Positions 36,678-47,951 of a stretch of 64,000 bases of DNA are shown in pieces. A program made the translations under genes and the position numbers. The DNA comes from Heterocephalus glaber. Taxonomy: Eukaryota > Chordata > Mammalia > Rodentia > Bathyergidae. The stretch's first letter is position 1, and every line of letters begins with the position of its first letter. The stretch is from assembly GCF_000247695.1 (NCBI RefSeq), contig NW_004624854.1, positions 2,864,540-2,928,539 of the forward strand, given 5' to 3'. The notes under the pieces were generated by a model that saw only the letters and a list, made by a program, of their open reading frames with translations, made no database searches and was not told the origin of the DNA.

Positions 36678-37080
36678 AAATTTTTTGGGGGTGGTGGGGA
36701 TTGAGCCAGGGTTCTCGCACTGAGCTACATCTCCAGCCCTTTTCTTACTTTTTTTTTTACTTATTTATTTTTCATTAAGTTTATTGGTACATTTTAGGTA
36801 TACATTATGATCACATTCATCATTGGGAATTTGTACCTGCACATGATATATCGTGTTTTTTTGTTTTTTCCCCATTTCACTACCCTCCCTTCCACTTCTC
36901 CACCCCTCCCTATGCAAAATATGAGAAAAGAAGGAAAAAATGGAAACAAAATTCTTACTTTTATTTATGAGACAGCGTCTCAGTAAGTTGTTAGCTTTTG
37001 CAGGCTGGGCTCAAACATGAGATCTTCCTACTTCAGCCTCCCAGAGTGCTAAAATTAGAGGTATTCACTGCCATACCAGG
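36678..37080 (-). mobile_element. ID-B1 dimeric SINE, split by an L1 3' end
   Basis: The ID half is 36678-36741 (GGGATTGAGCCAGGGTTCTC, ACTGAGCTACATCTCCAGCC). The B1/7SL half is 36963-37080 (TTTATGAGACAGCGTCTCAG, GCAGGCTGGGCTCAAACATG, TACTTCAGCCTCCCAGAGTG). The halves form one antisense ID-B1 dimer, of the kind found in several rodent groups. The 36753-36951 insertion falls in the A-rich linker between them. Confidence 0.82.
36742..36962 (-). mobile_element. L1 3' end inserted in the dimeric SINE, with 11-bp target-site duplication
   Basis: On the minus strand this is the L1 3'-end block seen at 3835-4036: polypurine tract, then ATCATAATGTATACCTAAAA, ACCAATAAACTTAATG and a poly-A tail (the T-run after 36752). 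TTCTTACTTTT at 36742-36752 and 36952-36962 is an exact target-site duplication. The body is only about 199 bp, so the copy is strongly 5'-truncated. Confidence 0.85.
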
Positions 37081-37662
37081 TTTATATATTTTATTTTGAG
37101 AAATGTCTCTTCACAACTTTGGCCCATTTTTAAATAAAGATCATTTTTGTCCTTTTATTGAGTAGTTTGAATAGCTTAGATATTTTGGATATAAACCCAT
37201 TAGGTGATATACGATTTGCAAATATGTGTTCCCAATCTGGACTTTTTTTTCTCATTTGCCATATAGACAGAAAGTTTTTAGTTTATCTTGTTTGTCTATT
37301 TTTCCTTTTTACTCTTTGCACTTTTGGGGTCATATCCAAAAAAGTCATTGTCCAGATGAATGCTGTTCAGCTTTCCTCCTATGTTTTCTTCTAGTGCTTT
37401 TGTAATTTAATGCCACACATTTAAGTCTTTACTCCATTTTGAGTTGATTGTTTTATGTTGTGAGATAAAAGAAGGGTCCATTTTCCTATCTTTTGTAGAT
37501 ATTTGATTTTCTTAAGGCCATTTATTGAAAAGACCGTCCATTCTCTATTGTGTGCTACTGGCAGCTTTGTTGAAAATGAATTGAAAGAAGATATATGTGT
37601 TAATTTGTTCTACCTATTTTGTTCCATTGGTCAGTGTGTCTGCTCTTATGCTGTTATCACTT

Positions 37663-37848
37663 GGTTTTTTAATTCCCACACTGAGGACTGCACTAAGCTA
37701 CATCCTCAGCCATTTTGTTTATTTTATTTTTATTTTGAGACTGTCTTGCTATTTCATTAAGGTCTTCAGGGTATGCCAAAGCTTGTCTTCCTCCTACCTC
37801 AGCCTCTCAAGATACTGTAATTAGAGGAGTGCAATGCCACAGCCACCT
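37663..37848 (-). mobile_element. ID-B1 dimeric SINE inside the old L1
   Basis: Plus strand: TTTTTTAATTCCCACACTGA, CTAAGCTACATCCTCAGCC (ID half), then TTTTATTTTGAGACTGTCTT, CTCCTACCTCAGCCTCTCAA and TACTGTAATTAGAGGAGTGC (B1 half). L1 sequence continues on both sides. It is more diverged than the one at 36678. Confidence 0.78.
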
Positions 37849-38534
37849 CCATATTTTATCAATTAGCTTTGTAGTATATATTTGAAGTCAGAAACTATGA
37901 TACTGCCAACGTTTTTCATTTTGCTTAAAAGCATTCAAAATATTTTGTAACTGCTTACAAATTTTAGGATTCCTTATTCTATTTCTGTGGAAAATCTATA
38001 CTGGAATTTTGATATGGATTGCACTGAATCTGTAGCTTGCTCTGTGTAGTATGAAACTTTTAACAGTATTAATTCTTCCAATCCATGAACATAGACTATC
38101 TTTACTTTTATTTGTGTTTTCTTTAATTTCTTTCATCAATATTTTATAGATATCAAAATATATTTTATTTCTTGCATAAATATTCGTGTAGGCATTTTAT
38201 TTTTAATGCAATTGTAAGTGGAAATATTTTTTAATTTATTCTTTGGATTGTCTTTTTTAGTTGACAAAAATGTTGCTGCTTTTGGGGTATTGGTTTTGTA
38301 TCATCCAACATTTATGATGTTTAATCAGTGTTTTAATTGGAACCTTTATAGTTTTCTTTATATAAGATCATGTTAGCAAACAAAGACAATTTCATTTCAT
38401 TTTTTCCTATCTTGATGCCATTTATTGATTGATTGGCTGGCTAACTGCTTAGGCTAAGATTTTCAATGCTTTGGCAAATAGGCATTCTTGTCTTTTACTT
38501 GATACTAAAGGAAAGTCCTTTAGGAACTGATGAT

Positions 38535-40380
38535 TATGAGTCAGTCGTTAAACACTGTAGGAAAGATGTTTATAATTCACTTGCAAAGTGTGGTTTTAAA
38601 ACAAGATAGTCTTCAGCCTCGTGAAGCTGGTTGAACTACATGACTTTGAACTTTGGTTATGTTTTAATGTATTAAGCCTCTAATCAAAGTGATTTCAGGA
38701 AAAATCATACTCCCTATCAATAATTTTACTCCCTATCAAAACTTTAAAACCGGATGCAAAAAAGGACCAACACTACCTATCTTTTTCTTTAATATCTTAC
38801 TAGATAATACAAAGAAAATATATGGTCTCATTTAAAAATAAACACAGAAAACCTTGTTGCAGTCTTACAACATATATGTACTTCAATCATTAGATTAATT
38901 GATGCTGCACAAACAGATCTAGTGATTGAAAAATATATTGAAATACTTGCTGGATTAGCAAATCTCCAAAATATCCTGAGACAAACAATGCAGCAAAATT
39001 ACTAAAGTTGCTTCAGAACAATTTGAACATATTTTATGTAATGTGAAAGACAGCATTTCATAAAATAAAGGTACTAATTACAGGTAATATTTTTGCTTCA
39101 TTTTTCCCTATGCTAACTAAGTTCTTTTGATGAGACGACAAGAGCTCAGGGGGAAATTAAACGTCCATTATATTAATGTAGATTTCAAATAACATTTGCA
39201 TACTTTAAAGATAATTGCAGGGCATGCACTGATTTAGGGAAATAGTTTCCCATTTATTTTACATTAATTATTTTATAGATTGATAAAAGTATATTGATAG
39301 ATGGATCCAAATTTGTACACATTTCTTTGGTAGGTAGGGATTTGTCACAGGCTTTCCTGCTAACCCATCCACTTTGATCTTTCTGCTCATTGTGTAATTT
39401 GCATTATTAATGAATGTCACAGTCACCCCATTGCTTAATAAATCACTTCCCCTAAGAAGAATGGTCATGATAAGTATTGTATATGCACACATGCACAAAA
39501 ATTTATACCTATAAGCTAAAAACTCCCTACTAATTAACACAGAAAAACTCAATATATAGACACAGATAGATGCTTCTCTCAGAGGTGCAGAATCTCTGTT
39601 AGCACCAGATGTGCCTGTGTGTTTGAACTTGTGTGTGCTTCCACATGTGTACACAGAAGAGGGAGGGATGCAGCGAGATCACTATGTTCCCACTCATACA
39701 CATGACTAAATTAATTTCAAAGTCTTTTTTAAAATTAATTTCAGCAGTCAATATGTACAGACAGAAGAAGTCTTATATTGTGAAAGTGGGGCTATATTAG
39801 TTGAATGTGAGCTTAGGGAAAAGCTGTGAATTATTAAAATCAACAGACTAGAAAGTATTTGATGTATTCTTTTATAGCATCAGTCCCTTAAAACCTATTG
39901 CATTTTCCTTTTCAGTTTTCTACATTGAAATAGAAAATTTCCTTTTCTTTGAAAGAGATATATTCTTCATATACTTTGTTGGCATCTAAATTTATATCTG
40001 AAGTGAAATCTAACATCTTGGGTTTTTAAATGAATAATACTGGAAATGAAGATATGTTTGAATTCACCATTTAAAAGAAAAATGAAGATTAGATTGTCAA
40101 TTTTGTATTGAAAATTAGACTTAATATTCATTTTGTTTTATAAAGTTATAATACTAGTCATTTTTTTAAGTGTTATTCTATTTGTTAACATTATATATGG
40201 TATAACTGAAAATATACATTTCTGAAAATATTTCTCGTAAAGATCAAATAGTGCTGAATTTCACTTACCTTTGAATAATTATTTTGAAAGTAATCAGAGC
40301 AAAATAAGCTATCTTCCAAAATGTCAAATAATTACAATATTAATGTTCTATTATAATATAGACAGAAGTCAGCAAAGCAG
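38535..40380. other. No recognisable gene
   Basis: AT-rich. The 128-codon minus-strand frame at 39268-39654 has no recognisable similarity and low-complexity composition. Confidence 0.45.
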
Positions 40381-40384
40381 TAAT

Positions 40385-41100
40385 CTACCTTGCTTCGCTG
40401 TTGTTTGAATGAGTTTTCACACATATTCCAAGGAACTGCCTGCCCTCCAAAAGGCATGTTTGTCAATAGTAAAGTTCTTGTTCATCCTCAGAAACTGGCA
40501 GCCTTTGGAGGCGGCTCTCCTCCCAAGGCAAGCCAGAATCACCAGGATTCACCGGGCCAAGGTGAAATTGTTCTATTCCACATTCGAGGGGAGACTGTGG
40601 GAAGGTGCATCTGGTACCCGTGACAACGTCTTTTCGGGGGCGGTTAATTAGCATTATGGCTTCATATGTCACATGAGTTTGGGTGCCGTGAATCAGTCGA
40701 AGAATTAGATTCCATGACTGAGATCACTGCTGTTCTCAGACGGAGCTATTATGCACTTCCTAGTAACCAGGCCTAGGTTGGGGATACTCCAGTCTGGCCC
40801 CGCTCCCAAAGCCACTCCCCACCAGAATGGGCTAGGAACCAATGATTGTCAATGCAATGTGAGGGAGAGTGAAAGGAGGCATTCCCAGGCCACGCAGTGA
40901 AAGTCATCGTTATCTTTTGCATGCTTTTGCTAGCGATACCAGACATGCAACACAAATAATACACAAGGCCAACACCCCTTCCATAGGGTAGAACCGCTAC
41001 AGATAGACAGCCAGAGCTGACTGATCCCTGCAGTCTGGTAGAATCCCAGTGTGGCCTCTCACAGCTCGTGGCTTTCCTCACTTACACCAAGCACTTTCTC
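40385..41100. other. GC-richer unique patch, possible conserved noncoding element
   Basis: GC and CpG rise here (about ten CpGs between 40500 and 40740). A homeodomain/POU-like core GGTTAATTAGCATTATGG lies at 40640-40660. It matches no repeat I know. Open frames on both strands (77-102 codons) overlap one another and are not recognisable. Regulatory function is only a suggestion. Confidence 0.25.
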
Positions 41101-41223
41101 AATTCTGCTCATCTCTTGAAAGTGATTTACACATCGCTAGGAGTGATTCTCTCTCTACAGAGACAAACTGTAAATTGCATAACACAAGATAAAATAAAAT
41201 GAAATAGTGTTCATCATTTATTT

Positions 41224-41352
41224 AAAATATATGTTGTTGGGGCTGGGGATTTAGCTCAGTGGTGCCGGTGCCTGCCTCAGAAGTGCAAGGTCCTGAGTTT
41301 GATCCCCGGTACCAAAAAAAAAAAAAACAAAAAAAATAAAATATATGTTGTT
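41224..41352 (+). mobile_element. ID-type SINE with 15-bp target-site duplication
   Basis: Body 41239-41337: GGGGCTGGGGATTTAGCTCA, GTGCCTGCCTCAGAAGTGCA, TTTGATCCCCGGTACC and poly-A with interruptions. AAAATATATGTTGTT is repeated exactly at 41224-41238 and 41338-41352. Confidence 0.95.
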
Positions 41353-41354
41353 TC

Positions 41355-43440
41355 TTGAATATCACTGCACATAAAATTGATTCTAATCTTGTTTTTTTCC
41401 ATGTAGAGTTATATATGTTTCATATAGACCCTAAGACATCTTTTAAAAGTTTTTTTAACTTTTATTTTATTTTGAGTTTAACTTTCAATTTCAACTCTCT
41501 GAATTAAAATCTCCTTTTGATTTTTATTTCAAATTACCAAAGAGTACACCTGTGTCTTCCAGAGGTATTGTCCCCAACTCCAAGCATATATTTGGTTCTT
41601 ATTCTTAATTTTAAACTTACTTTGTGATAGAAGTGTCATTATCTTTTCAAGATACTATACTGACATGAAAAATATAATATAGCTTTCATGGTGTAAGTAT
41701 TAATTTTTATCACGTCTATTACCTCCTCACTTTGTTACACTCTTTAAAATTTTCTAAACTGTAAGAGTGAATGTTCCTTTGAACATGCCCCCTAAATTAT
41801 TGAAGAATTATAAAATTATTTTTACATCCTGAATTAAATGTATATAAGCTTAAATACATATGTAATCACACACATATATTTATTTATTTATTGGAAAATC
41901 TATCTGCCTGTAATCTATACATCTACTTGTCTATGTATTTATAGAGACATACGGACATTGAAAAATAGAAAAATAACTTCATGATGGTTCTCCCAGTAGG
42001 TTAAATACTGATTCATAACTTCAAGTAAATTTAACTTTCACTCTGTCTCCCAGAAGAAAACTCTCTTTTACTTCACCTGCAGTCTGTGCCTTTCCTCTTT
42101 GTCACTTAGGGTTGCCTTTTTTGTGGCATTCTTCTATTGTGAAATTATACCCGAGTAGAACTCTCTGATAGGAATTTCTTACAGATATCTGAAATTCCCT
42201 TAAAATTCAAACTTTAAATGAATTTTCTTCATGTTCAGATAATTGTTTGAAGAAATAGAGATGATTGTTGCTCTGATTTTGTCAATACACATTATATACA
42301 CATTTCAAATGATCACCATGTATCTTATAAATATGTACACCATTTCAATTGACAAAAATGAAATTTAACTGTATGAAAATACACAAATGTATTTTTAAAA
42401 TGGTAAATAATAATCCTAAGTATTTCTGAAGAGAATTACTTTATTCAGATTCTCTGTAATAAAATAATGGTAATAATTATAGTATTGAGTTTACATGTAA
42501 AATACAATTTCTCTAATAAGGGAGGAGACAGAAAATTCTACTCTCATCCAATTGAAACAGGAGTGGTGGTGTTGACCAGGCAGGATGAAGATTCATCTGG
42601 CTTCCTAATGTGAACATCTAGCAACAGTTTCAGTACTGGAGATTTCAACTTCATTTGGAAGTCTGATGTCTCCTTCAATCAGAAACAATGTCTCCATTTT
42701 TAAAGAAAACTTAATATTTAATATTAAGAAATGATGGCTTATATTTCTGAAGAAATTTATTTATATTTTGGAATATGCTTTACATGCTCCAGTTAGATTT
42801 ATCAGTTTTGGGAACAGCATTTCAGTTTCTGACCAAGATAGCCCTTTTGGAAATACATAAATCGGTATGTTTGCAGAATGTGCCGGTTTGGCTGCTGTGA
42901 CTTTCATTCTTAGCAGCTCACTTCTTGGGAATGAGTAACTGAGGTTCACCAAATGGAAGGCGGCAGGTCTGCTACGTTCACTCAGAACAGCAGAGTTCAC
43001 AGAAATGAAAGAAAGTAATAATCCACGCTATCAACAAACAGTTATGTGTTCATCAAATGCAGCTCACTTCATAAAGATTTTAGCAGTTCTTCAGTAATCA
43101 CTCATGCTCTTTTGATTTGGCAGATTTGTTCCCAGAAGAATCTCAAAAGAGACTACAGCGTTAGTTGACAGTGATGATACAGCTAATGTTGCAGCTTAGT
43201 TGTAGCTGTGTGGCTACATCTGGAGGCTTAAAACTCCTAAGAATTCCAGATAGTAAATTCTTGTTGTTTAAATCTGTGGCAACACTGTTATATGATGCAT
43301 AACTACTACAGACACTAAAGTTTCCTAAAAACAATGACTAACAATATTTACCATGCAATCATGAACTGATTACCATTAAAGCCAATCCCTAATTCAAATT
43401 TTGAATTCTTTTATATTCATAGTGTTGCTATCCTCTTTAT
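41355..43440. other. No recognisable feature
   Basis: AT-rich unique-looking sequence with only short chance frames. Confidence 0.45.
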
Positions 43441-43445
43441 GTATT

Positions 43446-43460
43446 AGATAGATAGGTAGG

Positions 43461-43495
<35 letters not shown>

Positions 43496-43508
43496 GTGGA
43501 TAGATAGA
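43446..43508. repeat. (GATA)n microsatellite
   Basis: About 15 GATA/GGTA tetranucleotides just left of an antisense LTR. Confidence 0.93.
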
Positions 43509-43524
43509 CATACAGAAATGTGTT

Positions 43525-43856
43525 ATTTGGCCTTCCGTTACAATGATGAAATAACTGAGATATCAATGTAGAGGAAGAAGATTTACGTGGCTCACAGTTT
43601 CAGAGGGTTCAGTCCATGGTGCTTGAATCTATTGCTTCTGGGCCCATGCTGAAGTAAAAATATCACAGCAGGGAGCATGTGGTGGATAGAAGCAGTTTGC
43701 CTCATGGCAGAAGGAAGCAAAGAGCAGAGAGAAAGAGGCAGAGATGAGATATATTCTTGCAAGCTGTGCCTCCAGTGACTCACTTCTTCTGACTGGGTGT
43801 AAGCTTCTAATCTCATGTGGAGCTATGGCAGAATCCATTGCTCATGAACATCACAG
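43525..43856 (-). mobile_element. MaLR-type LTR, antisense
   Basis: Plus strand: GGAAGAAGATTTACGTGGCT, CACAGTTTCAGAGGGTTCAG, CTATTGCTTCTGGGCCCATG, GCAGGGAGCATGTGGTGGAT, CTCATGGCAGAAGGAAGCAA. This is the reverse of the MaLR 3' half with its TTTATT polyadenylation region on the left, the same family as 29790-30166. Confidence 0.62.
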
Positions 43857-43865
43857 TTTTTAAAA

Positions 43866-45790
43866 AATTTAACTTTTGTTAGTACACGCCTGCAGGACAT
43901 AATGATTATGTTCATTGTAGAGACTCGGCACATGTATGGAACACGTTCAACTCCTTTTCTTCCCTTCCCACCACCCCCGTTTTATTTTGCCAGCATTAAA
44001 TTCATTTGTTTATCTAATAAGTCATTATGAAGTTAATTATCATATATATAGTATCACAACCAGACTAACAGGCCAAAAACAGATAAAACACATCAGGCAA
44101 TTACACTAAAACCAGGTATACTTTCAGATATATTTTTCCTCCAGGATAATAGAACAATTTTCTCTCTTACTTTTTTTCCTGTTATCTTTTATTCAACATT
44201 TTATTGATGTGTTGAGTTTTTCATACAAGAGGCACAATTTGATATTTAAGCTTGTGAGTCTGATTTATTTCACTTAAAATTATAGTCTCAAGTTGTATTC
44301 ATTTTCCTATAAATAATTCAAGTCTATTCTTCTTTATGGAAGAGTAATACTGCATTGTAGATAACTACCAAATTTTATTTGTCCATTTATCTAATTAAGG
44401 ATATATAGAGTATTTCCAAAATGTGGCTATTTTGAATTTATAAACATGGGTAGCCATACATCACTATGGTATGATGTCTAACTATTTGGGGAAGATACCT
44501 AGATGAGCAATAGCTGGGTCAAATGGAGTTTCTATTTTTAGTTTTTTGGAGGAATGTCCATACTGATTCCCATAGTGGTTGTATCAGTTCACACTTCTGC
44601 CAACAGTCAAAAATGCTTTCTTTTTTCCACACAGCCTTGCCAGTATTGGTAATTGGTTGATTTTTTTATGGTAGCTGTTCTTTCTGGAGTGAGATAGAAT
44701 CTCCGTGTGGTTTTAATTTGCATTTCCTGAGTTACCAGTGATTTTGGATATTTTTCATATATTTATTGGCTGTTTGTATTTCTTCATCTGAAAATATCTA
44801 TTCATTTCTTTTTTTTATTCTTAATGCACATTTTTTGATTGGGTCTTTGAATTTGAGGGATCCAATTTTTTAGTTCTTTGCATTTTCTAGACAACATTCC
44901 TCTGTCAGAAAAGTAGCTATCAAACTTATTTTCTCATTCTGTAGGCTGTCTCTGAACTCTGTTGTTGATTTGCTTTGCTGTGCAGAAGCTTTTTAATTTG
45001 ATGTAATTCCACTTGATGAATCTTAGCATTATTTCTGTTGTAACCGAGGTTTTGTTCAGAAAGTCTTTGCCTAAAATTATATCTTCAAGTGGTTTGCCTA
45101 TTTTATTTTCCTGCAGAGTAAGTGTTTCTGTTCTAAAGTCAACACTCAAAAATCAAGAGCATACCTATTCATCAATAACAAACTCACTGAAAAGGAAATT
45201 AGGAAAAAATACCTTTCGCAATAACACCAAGAAAAATAAAATACTTTTAGAATTAACCTAACCAAGGAAGTGAAAGCCCTTTACAATAAAACTATAGTAT
45301 TCTAAAAAAGGAGATTGAAGAAAATGGAAAGATATTCCTTATTCTTGGATAGGGAGAACAAATATAGTTAAAATACATACTTCAAAAATGCTATATAGAT
45401 TTAGTAGAATCCTAATCAAAATATCGGTATTTTACAGAAGAGAACTGAAGAAAGCAATCGTAATATTTATATGGAACCAGAAGAGACCTAGAATAACAAA
45501 AGCAATTTTGGCTAACAAGGGCAAAGCAGAAGGTATCGCAATGCCAAACTTCAAGTTGTACTACAAAGCTACAGTGATTAAAAACGAAACAAAACAAACA
45601 AACACAGTATTGGCAAGAAAACAGAATTATGAATCAATGGAACAGAATCGAAGATGCAGAAATCACTCCAGGCATACTCAGATACCTTGTCTTTGACAAG
45701 GGCTAAATCAAATTCAAAATGGATAAAATATGTTTCATATTTAAACCAAAACGATCCTCTACACATGAATTTCAGCTCTCAAAAGGTTAA
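43866..45790 (-). mobile_element. L1 with inverted 5' segment (twin-primed)
   Basis: 43866-45140 reads as L1 on the minus strand. It has a 3'UTR (diverged copy of the 3835-4036 block at 43866-43980), the ORF2 C-terminal landmarks (44550-44760: GTCCATACTGATTCCCATAG; CTGGAGTGAGATAGAATCTC), and coding sequence IKWNYIKLKSFCTAKQINNR at about 45000. From about 45145 to 45790 the strand flips: the plus strand carries an earlier part of ORF2, including MLYRFSRILIKI, FIWNQKRPRITKAILANKGK and FKLYYKATV. The inverted piece lies just upstream in ORF2 of where the minus piece begins, as expected for twin priming. Stops and frameshifts make both pieces non-coding. Confidence 0.82.
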
Positions 45791-45799
45791 AGAACAACT

Positions 45800-46215
45800 T
45801 ATGAGGACGTGAACCCTTTGCCTCGTACAAACCAGCCAACTCGTGAACGCATTAATGATCCTAATTAACCTGGTGAGTTTCGGCTACTTCAGTTTTTATT
45901 AGATTTCCACTATCAGTGCAAAATGAAATCAAGGAATTTATGGTCAAAATAATTACTGCTTTATTATATAATTTTAGCTGTTGTTAATAATTCTAGTTAG
46001 CCTCGTCAGCATTTTCCATAATTGTCTTGTCCGTAGACCAAAAGAAGAAAGTCTATTTAACTGTTGTAGAAATGTAGAACCAAATATTTAATAAAATAAG
46101 CTGTCTTTTTCTGATAATGAATGCTCACGCATGTAGAAATTCTAAATGATGGTTAATTGCTTAAAATAGAAATAAAGATTGCTTTGAATATCTGATATCT
46201 GACTTATGATTCATT
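45800..46215. other. No recognisable feature
   Basis: Short AT-rich gap between the L1 and a SINE. Confidence 0.5.
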
Positions 46216-46224
46216 TTTTTTAAC

Positions 46225-46307
46225 TTTTTTTTTTTGTACTGTGGATTGAACTCGGGTCCTTGCGCTTGCACAGCAGGCGGCGAAACCACTGAGCTAAATC
46301 CCGAGCC
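46225..46307 (-). mobile_element. ID-type SINE, antisense
   Basis: Plus strand: a T-run, TTTGTACTGTGGATTGAACT, TTGCACAGCAGGCGGCGAAA and CACTGAGCTAAATCCCGAGC. TTTAAC on both sides may be a short target-site duplication. Confidence 0.88.
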
Positions 46308-46841
46308 TTTTAACATTAATTCCTTAACCTTTAAATCTTTTAATCTTTAAATTCTTTAATTACTAAAGTTCTTCCATTCATCAAAATATCTTAAAATTAG
46401 AAAGATGAGCAATTTAACTCTTTTTGAACTATATTTCCCTCTTTGGAATTGTAGATTAAAGTACTGAAATTTCAAATGCTTTCATCAAATCCAGTTGGAA
46501 AATAACATATTGTTATTTACAACAAACTAATTTTTAAAGTTAAAGTGAAATCTGTGCTGACATGTAAATTATATGGCACAATACGATTGCTTCCAATTCC
46601 TGAATCATTTCTTTGATCCATAAAGAGACAAAGGGGTGTATGTACATGTATATTTCATTGTCTGTGTAAGATATAAATACATATTATATAAATGGTGCCC
46701 CAAATCAATGAATAATTTTTATTTATAATCTTGATCATTCTTCTAAGTCAAAGGGTAGTAAATTCATTTTCTGAAGGGAGAGGTAGAAACATTTTCAGGT
46801 TTGTGTTACCAAGGATCTGTGTTGGTATCACTTGTTCCCAT

Positions 46842-46965
46842 CACGTAGCATGAAAGCAGCCAGTAATGATGTGTAACGGAGTGATGTTAACTGTATCCCA
46901 ATAAAACCTTATTTACAAAAGCAGATGAAGGCTCAAATTGGCCCAAAGAGCTGAGGTTTTCTGAC
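46842..46965. mobile_element. hAT-type nonautonomous DNA transposon fragment
   Basis: GCATGAAAGCAGCCAGTAAT, TGTAACGGAGTGATGTTAAC, TCCCAATAAAACCTTATTTA and CAAAAGCAGATGAAGGCTCA follow the 3' half of the common mammalian element with 'ccaataaaactttatttacaaaaacagg'. The terminal inverted repeat is not clear. The exact family name is not asserted. Confidence 0.55.
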
Positions 46966-47087
46966 TGTCTTTTAAAGGAACTGAAAACTGTGAATCTCAG
47001 TAACCAGATCTGCTTGTTATCTACCATCCTGAGAATCAAGAACATGATAAAAATTTTAGAGTTAGACCAGGAATAGGGCCAAAACTT

Positions 47088-47107
47088 TATATATATATAT
47101 ATATATA
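47088..47107. repeat. (TA)n microsatellite
   Basis: About ten TA repeats. Confidence 0.9.
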
Positions 47108-47780
47108 AAATATATGATTAGTTTTTTGTTTTCTTTCAAGTTGTGTGAACTAGAAGGGAGACAGAAACGGATGAGCACATTGTTCGTCATGAGAGAAAAA
47201 TGTTAGAAACAACACCCAGTAGTACGAGATTGACTAAAAAAAGGAAACTGGAGACCAAAATATGCAAGGTATATTTTTAAAAGCATATGCTATAAATGGC
47301 TTGCTTTCAACTTTACTCTCTTACACTCCTAAAAATCAGTATATCTGCTGGAATTCTTTATTCAAATTTTTTCTGTAAGTTCATACATTGGAGGATACAA
47401 AGAGTGGTGGATTTGGGGCATCCAGGGATGGTGGAGCAAGAAAGTAAAACAGACTCTCGATCACCTCCAACTACTCCTTGCACGAGAGGCCTGCACAGGA
47501 TGCTTCTGTGAGAGGCAAAAGCTAACAGGCCTCAGCCAACTTTGCTTTAAAGGTGCAGGTTTTCTTATTGTTCACATTATTCCTCCCAAGAACGGCCAAT
47601 AAAATACAGCCAAGGAAAAACCAAGTCATATTCCCTAAACTTCCACAAGAGCTCTCTTGAGCTCCATAACACTTTATTTTTCTAGTCAATCCTCTTTCTG
47701 TAGGCCTCGCTCATAAACAGAGATGTAGATTATAAGTAAAATTGAGCACAAGTTTACCCTTTCCTGTTTTACTCTAAAAC

Positions 47781-47818
47781 TGTTCATATATCTATATCTA
47801 TGTATAGATATATGAACA
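47781..47818. repeat. Perfect inverted repeat, 16-bp arms, 6-bp loop
   Basis: TGTTCATATATCTATA (47781-47796) and its exact complement TATAGATATATGAACA (47803-47818) flank TCTATG. No terminator or gene context is associated with it. Confidence 0.9.
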
Positions 47819-47905
47819 TTTGTTTTCCTTATACTATAAACAAAATTATGTACAAGGATTACAAAGTGTGAAACACTGAAAAAAATTATTTTGTTCTTCA
47901 ACATT

Positions 47906-47951
47906 GTAGATAGATAGATAGACAGACAGACAGATTGAGATAGGAGATAGA
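47906..47951. repeat. (GATA)n/(GACA)n compound microsatellite
   Basis: TAGATAGATAGATAGACAGA and following units, then degenerate copies. Confidence 0.9.

Larger units (their letters stand above)
35945..38530 (-). mobile_element. Old L1 (L1M-type), reverse transcriptase through 3'UTR, with nested insertions
   Basis: Read on the minus strand this is an L1 from the end of the reverse transcriptase (near 38500; CATTCTTGTCTTTTACTTGA matches the 'aggcatccttgtcttgt' antisense landmark) to the 3'UTR (36040-36260, TTCATTTAGCATAATATGCT). Landmarks in order include TTTGTAGTATATATTTGAAG (37868), TGAGTTGATTGTTTTATGTT (37440) and TTGGCCCATTTTTAAATAAA (37120). Two ID-B1 dimers have landed in it, one of them itself carrying an L1 3' end. 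ORF2 has many stops. Confidence 0.75.

Noticed and set aside
39268..39654. 128-codon minus-strand open frame
   Set aside because: AT-rich composition, no recognisable motif, no splice or promoter context.
43446..43508. Regular tetranucleotide array considered as a CRISPR-like or regulatory array
   Set aside because: It is a plain GATA microsatellite in a mammalian genome, with no spacers.
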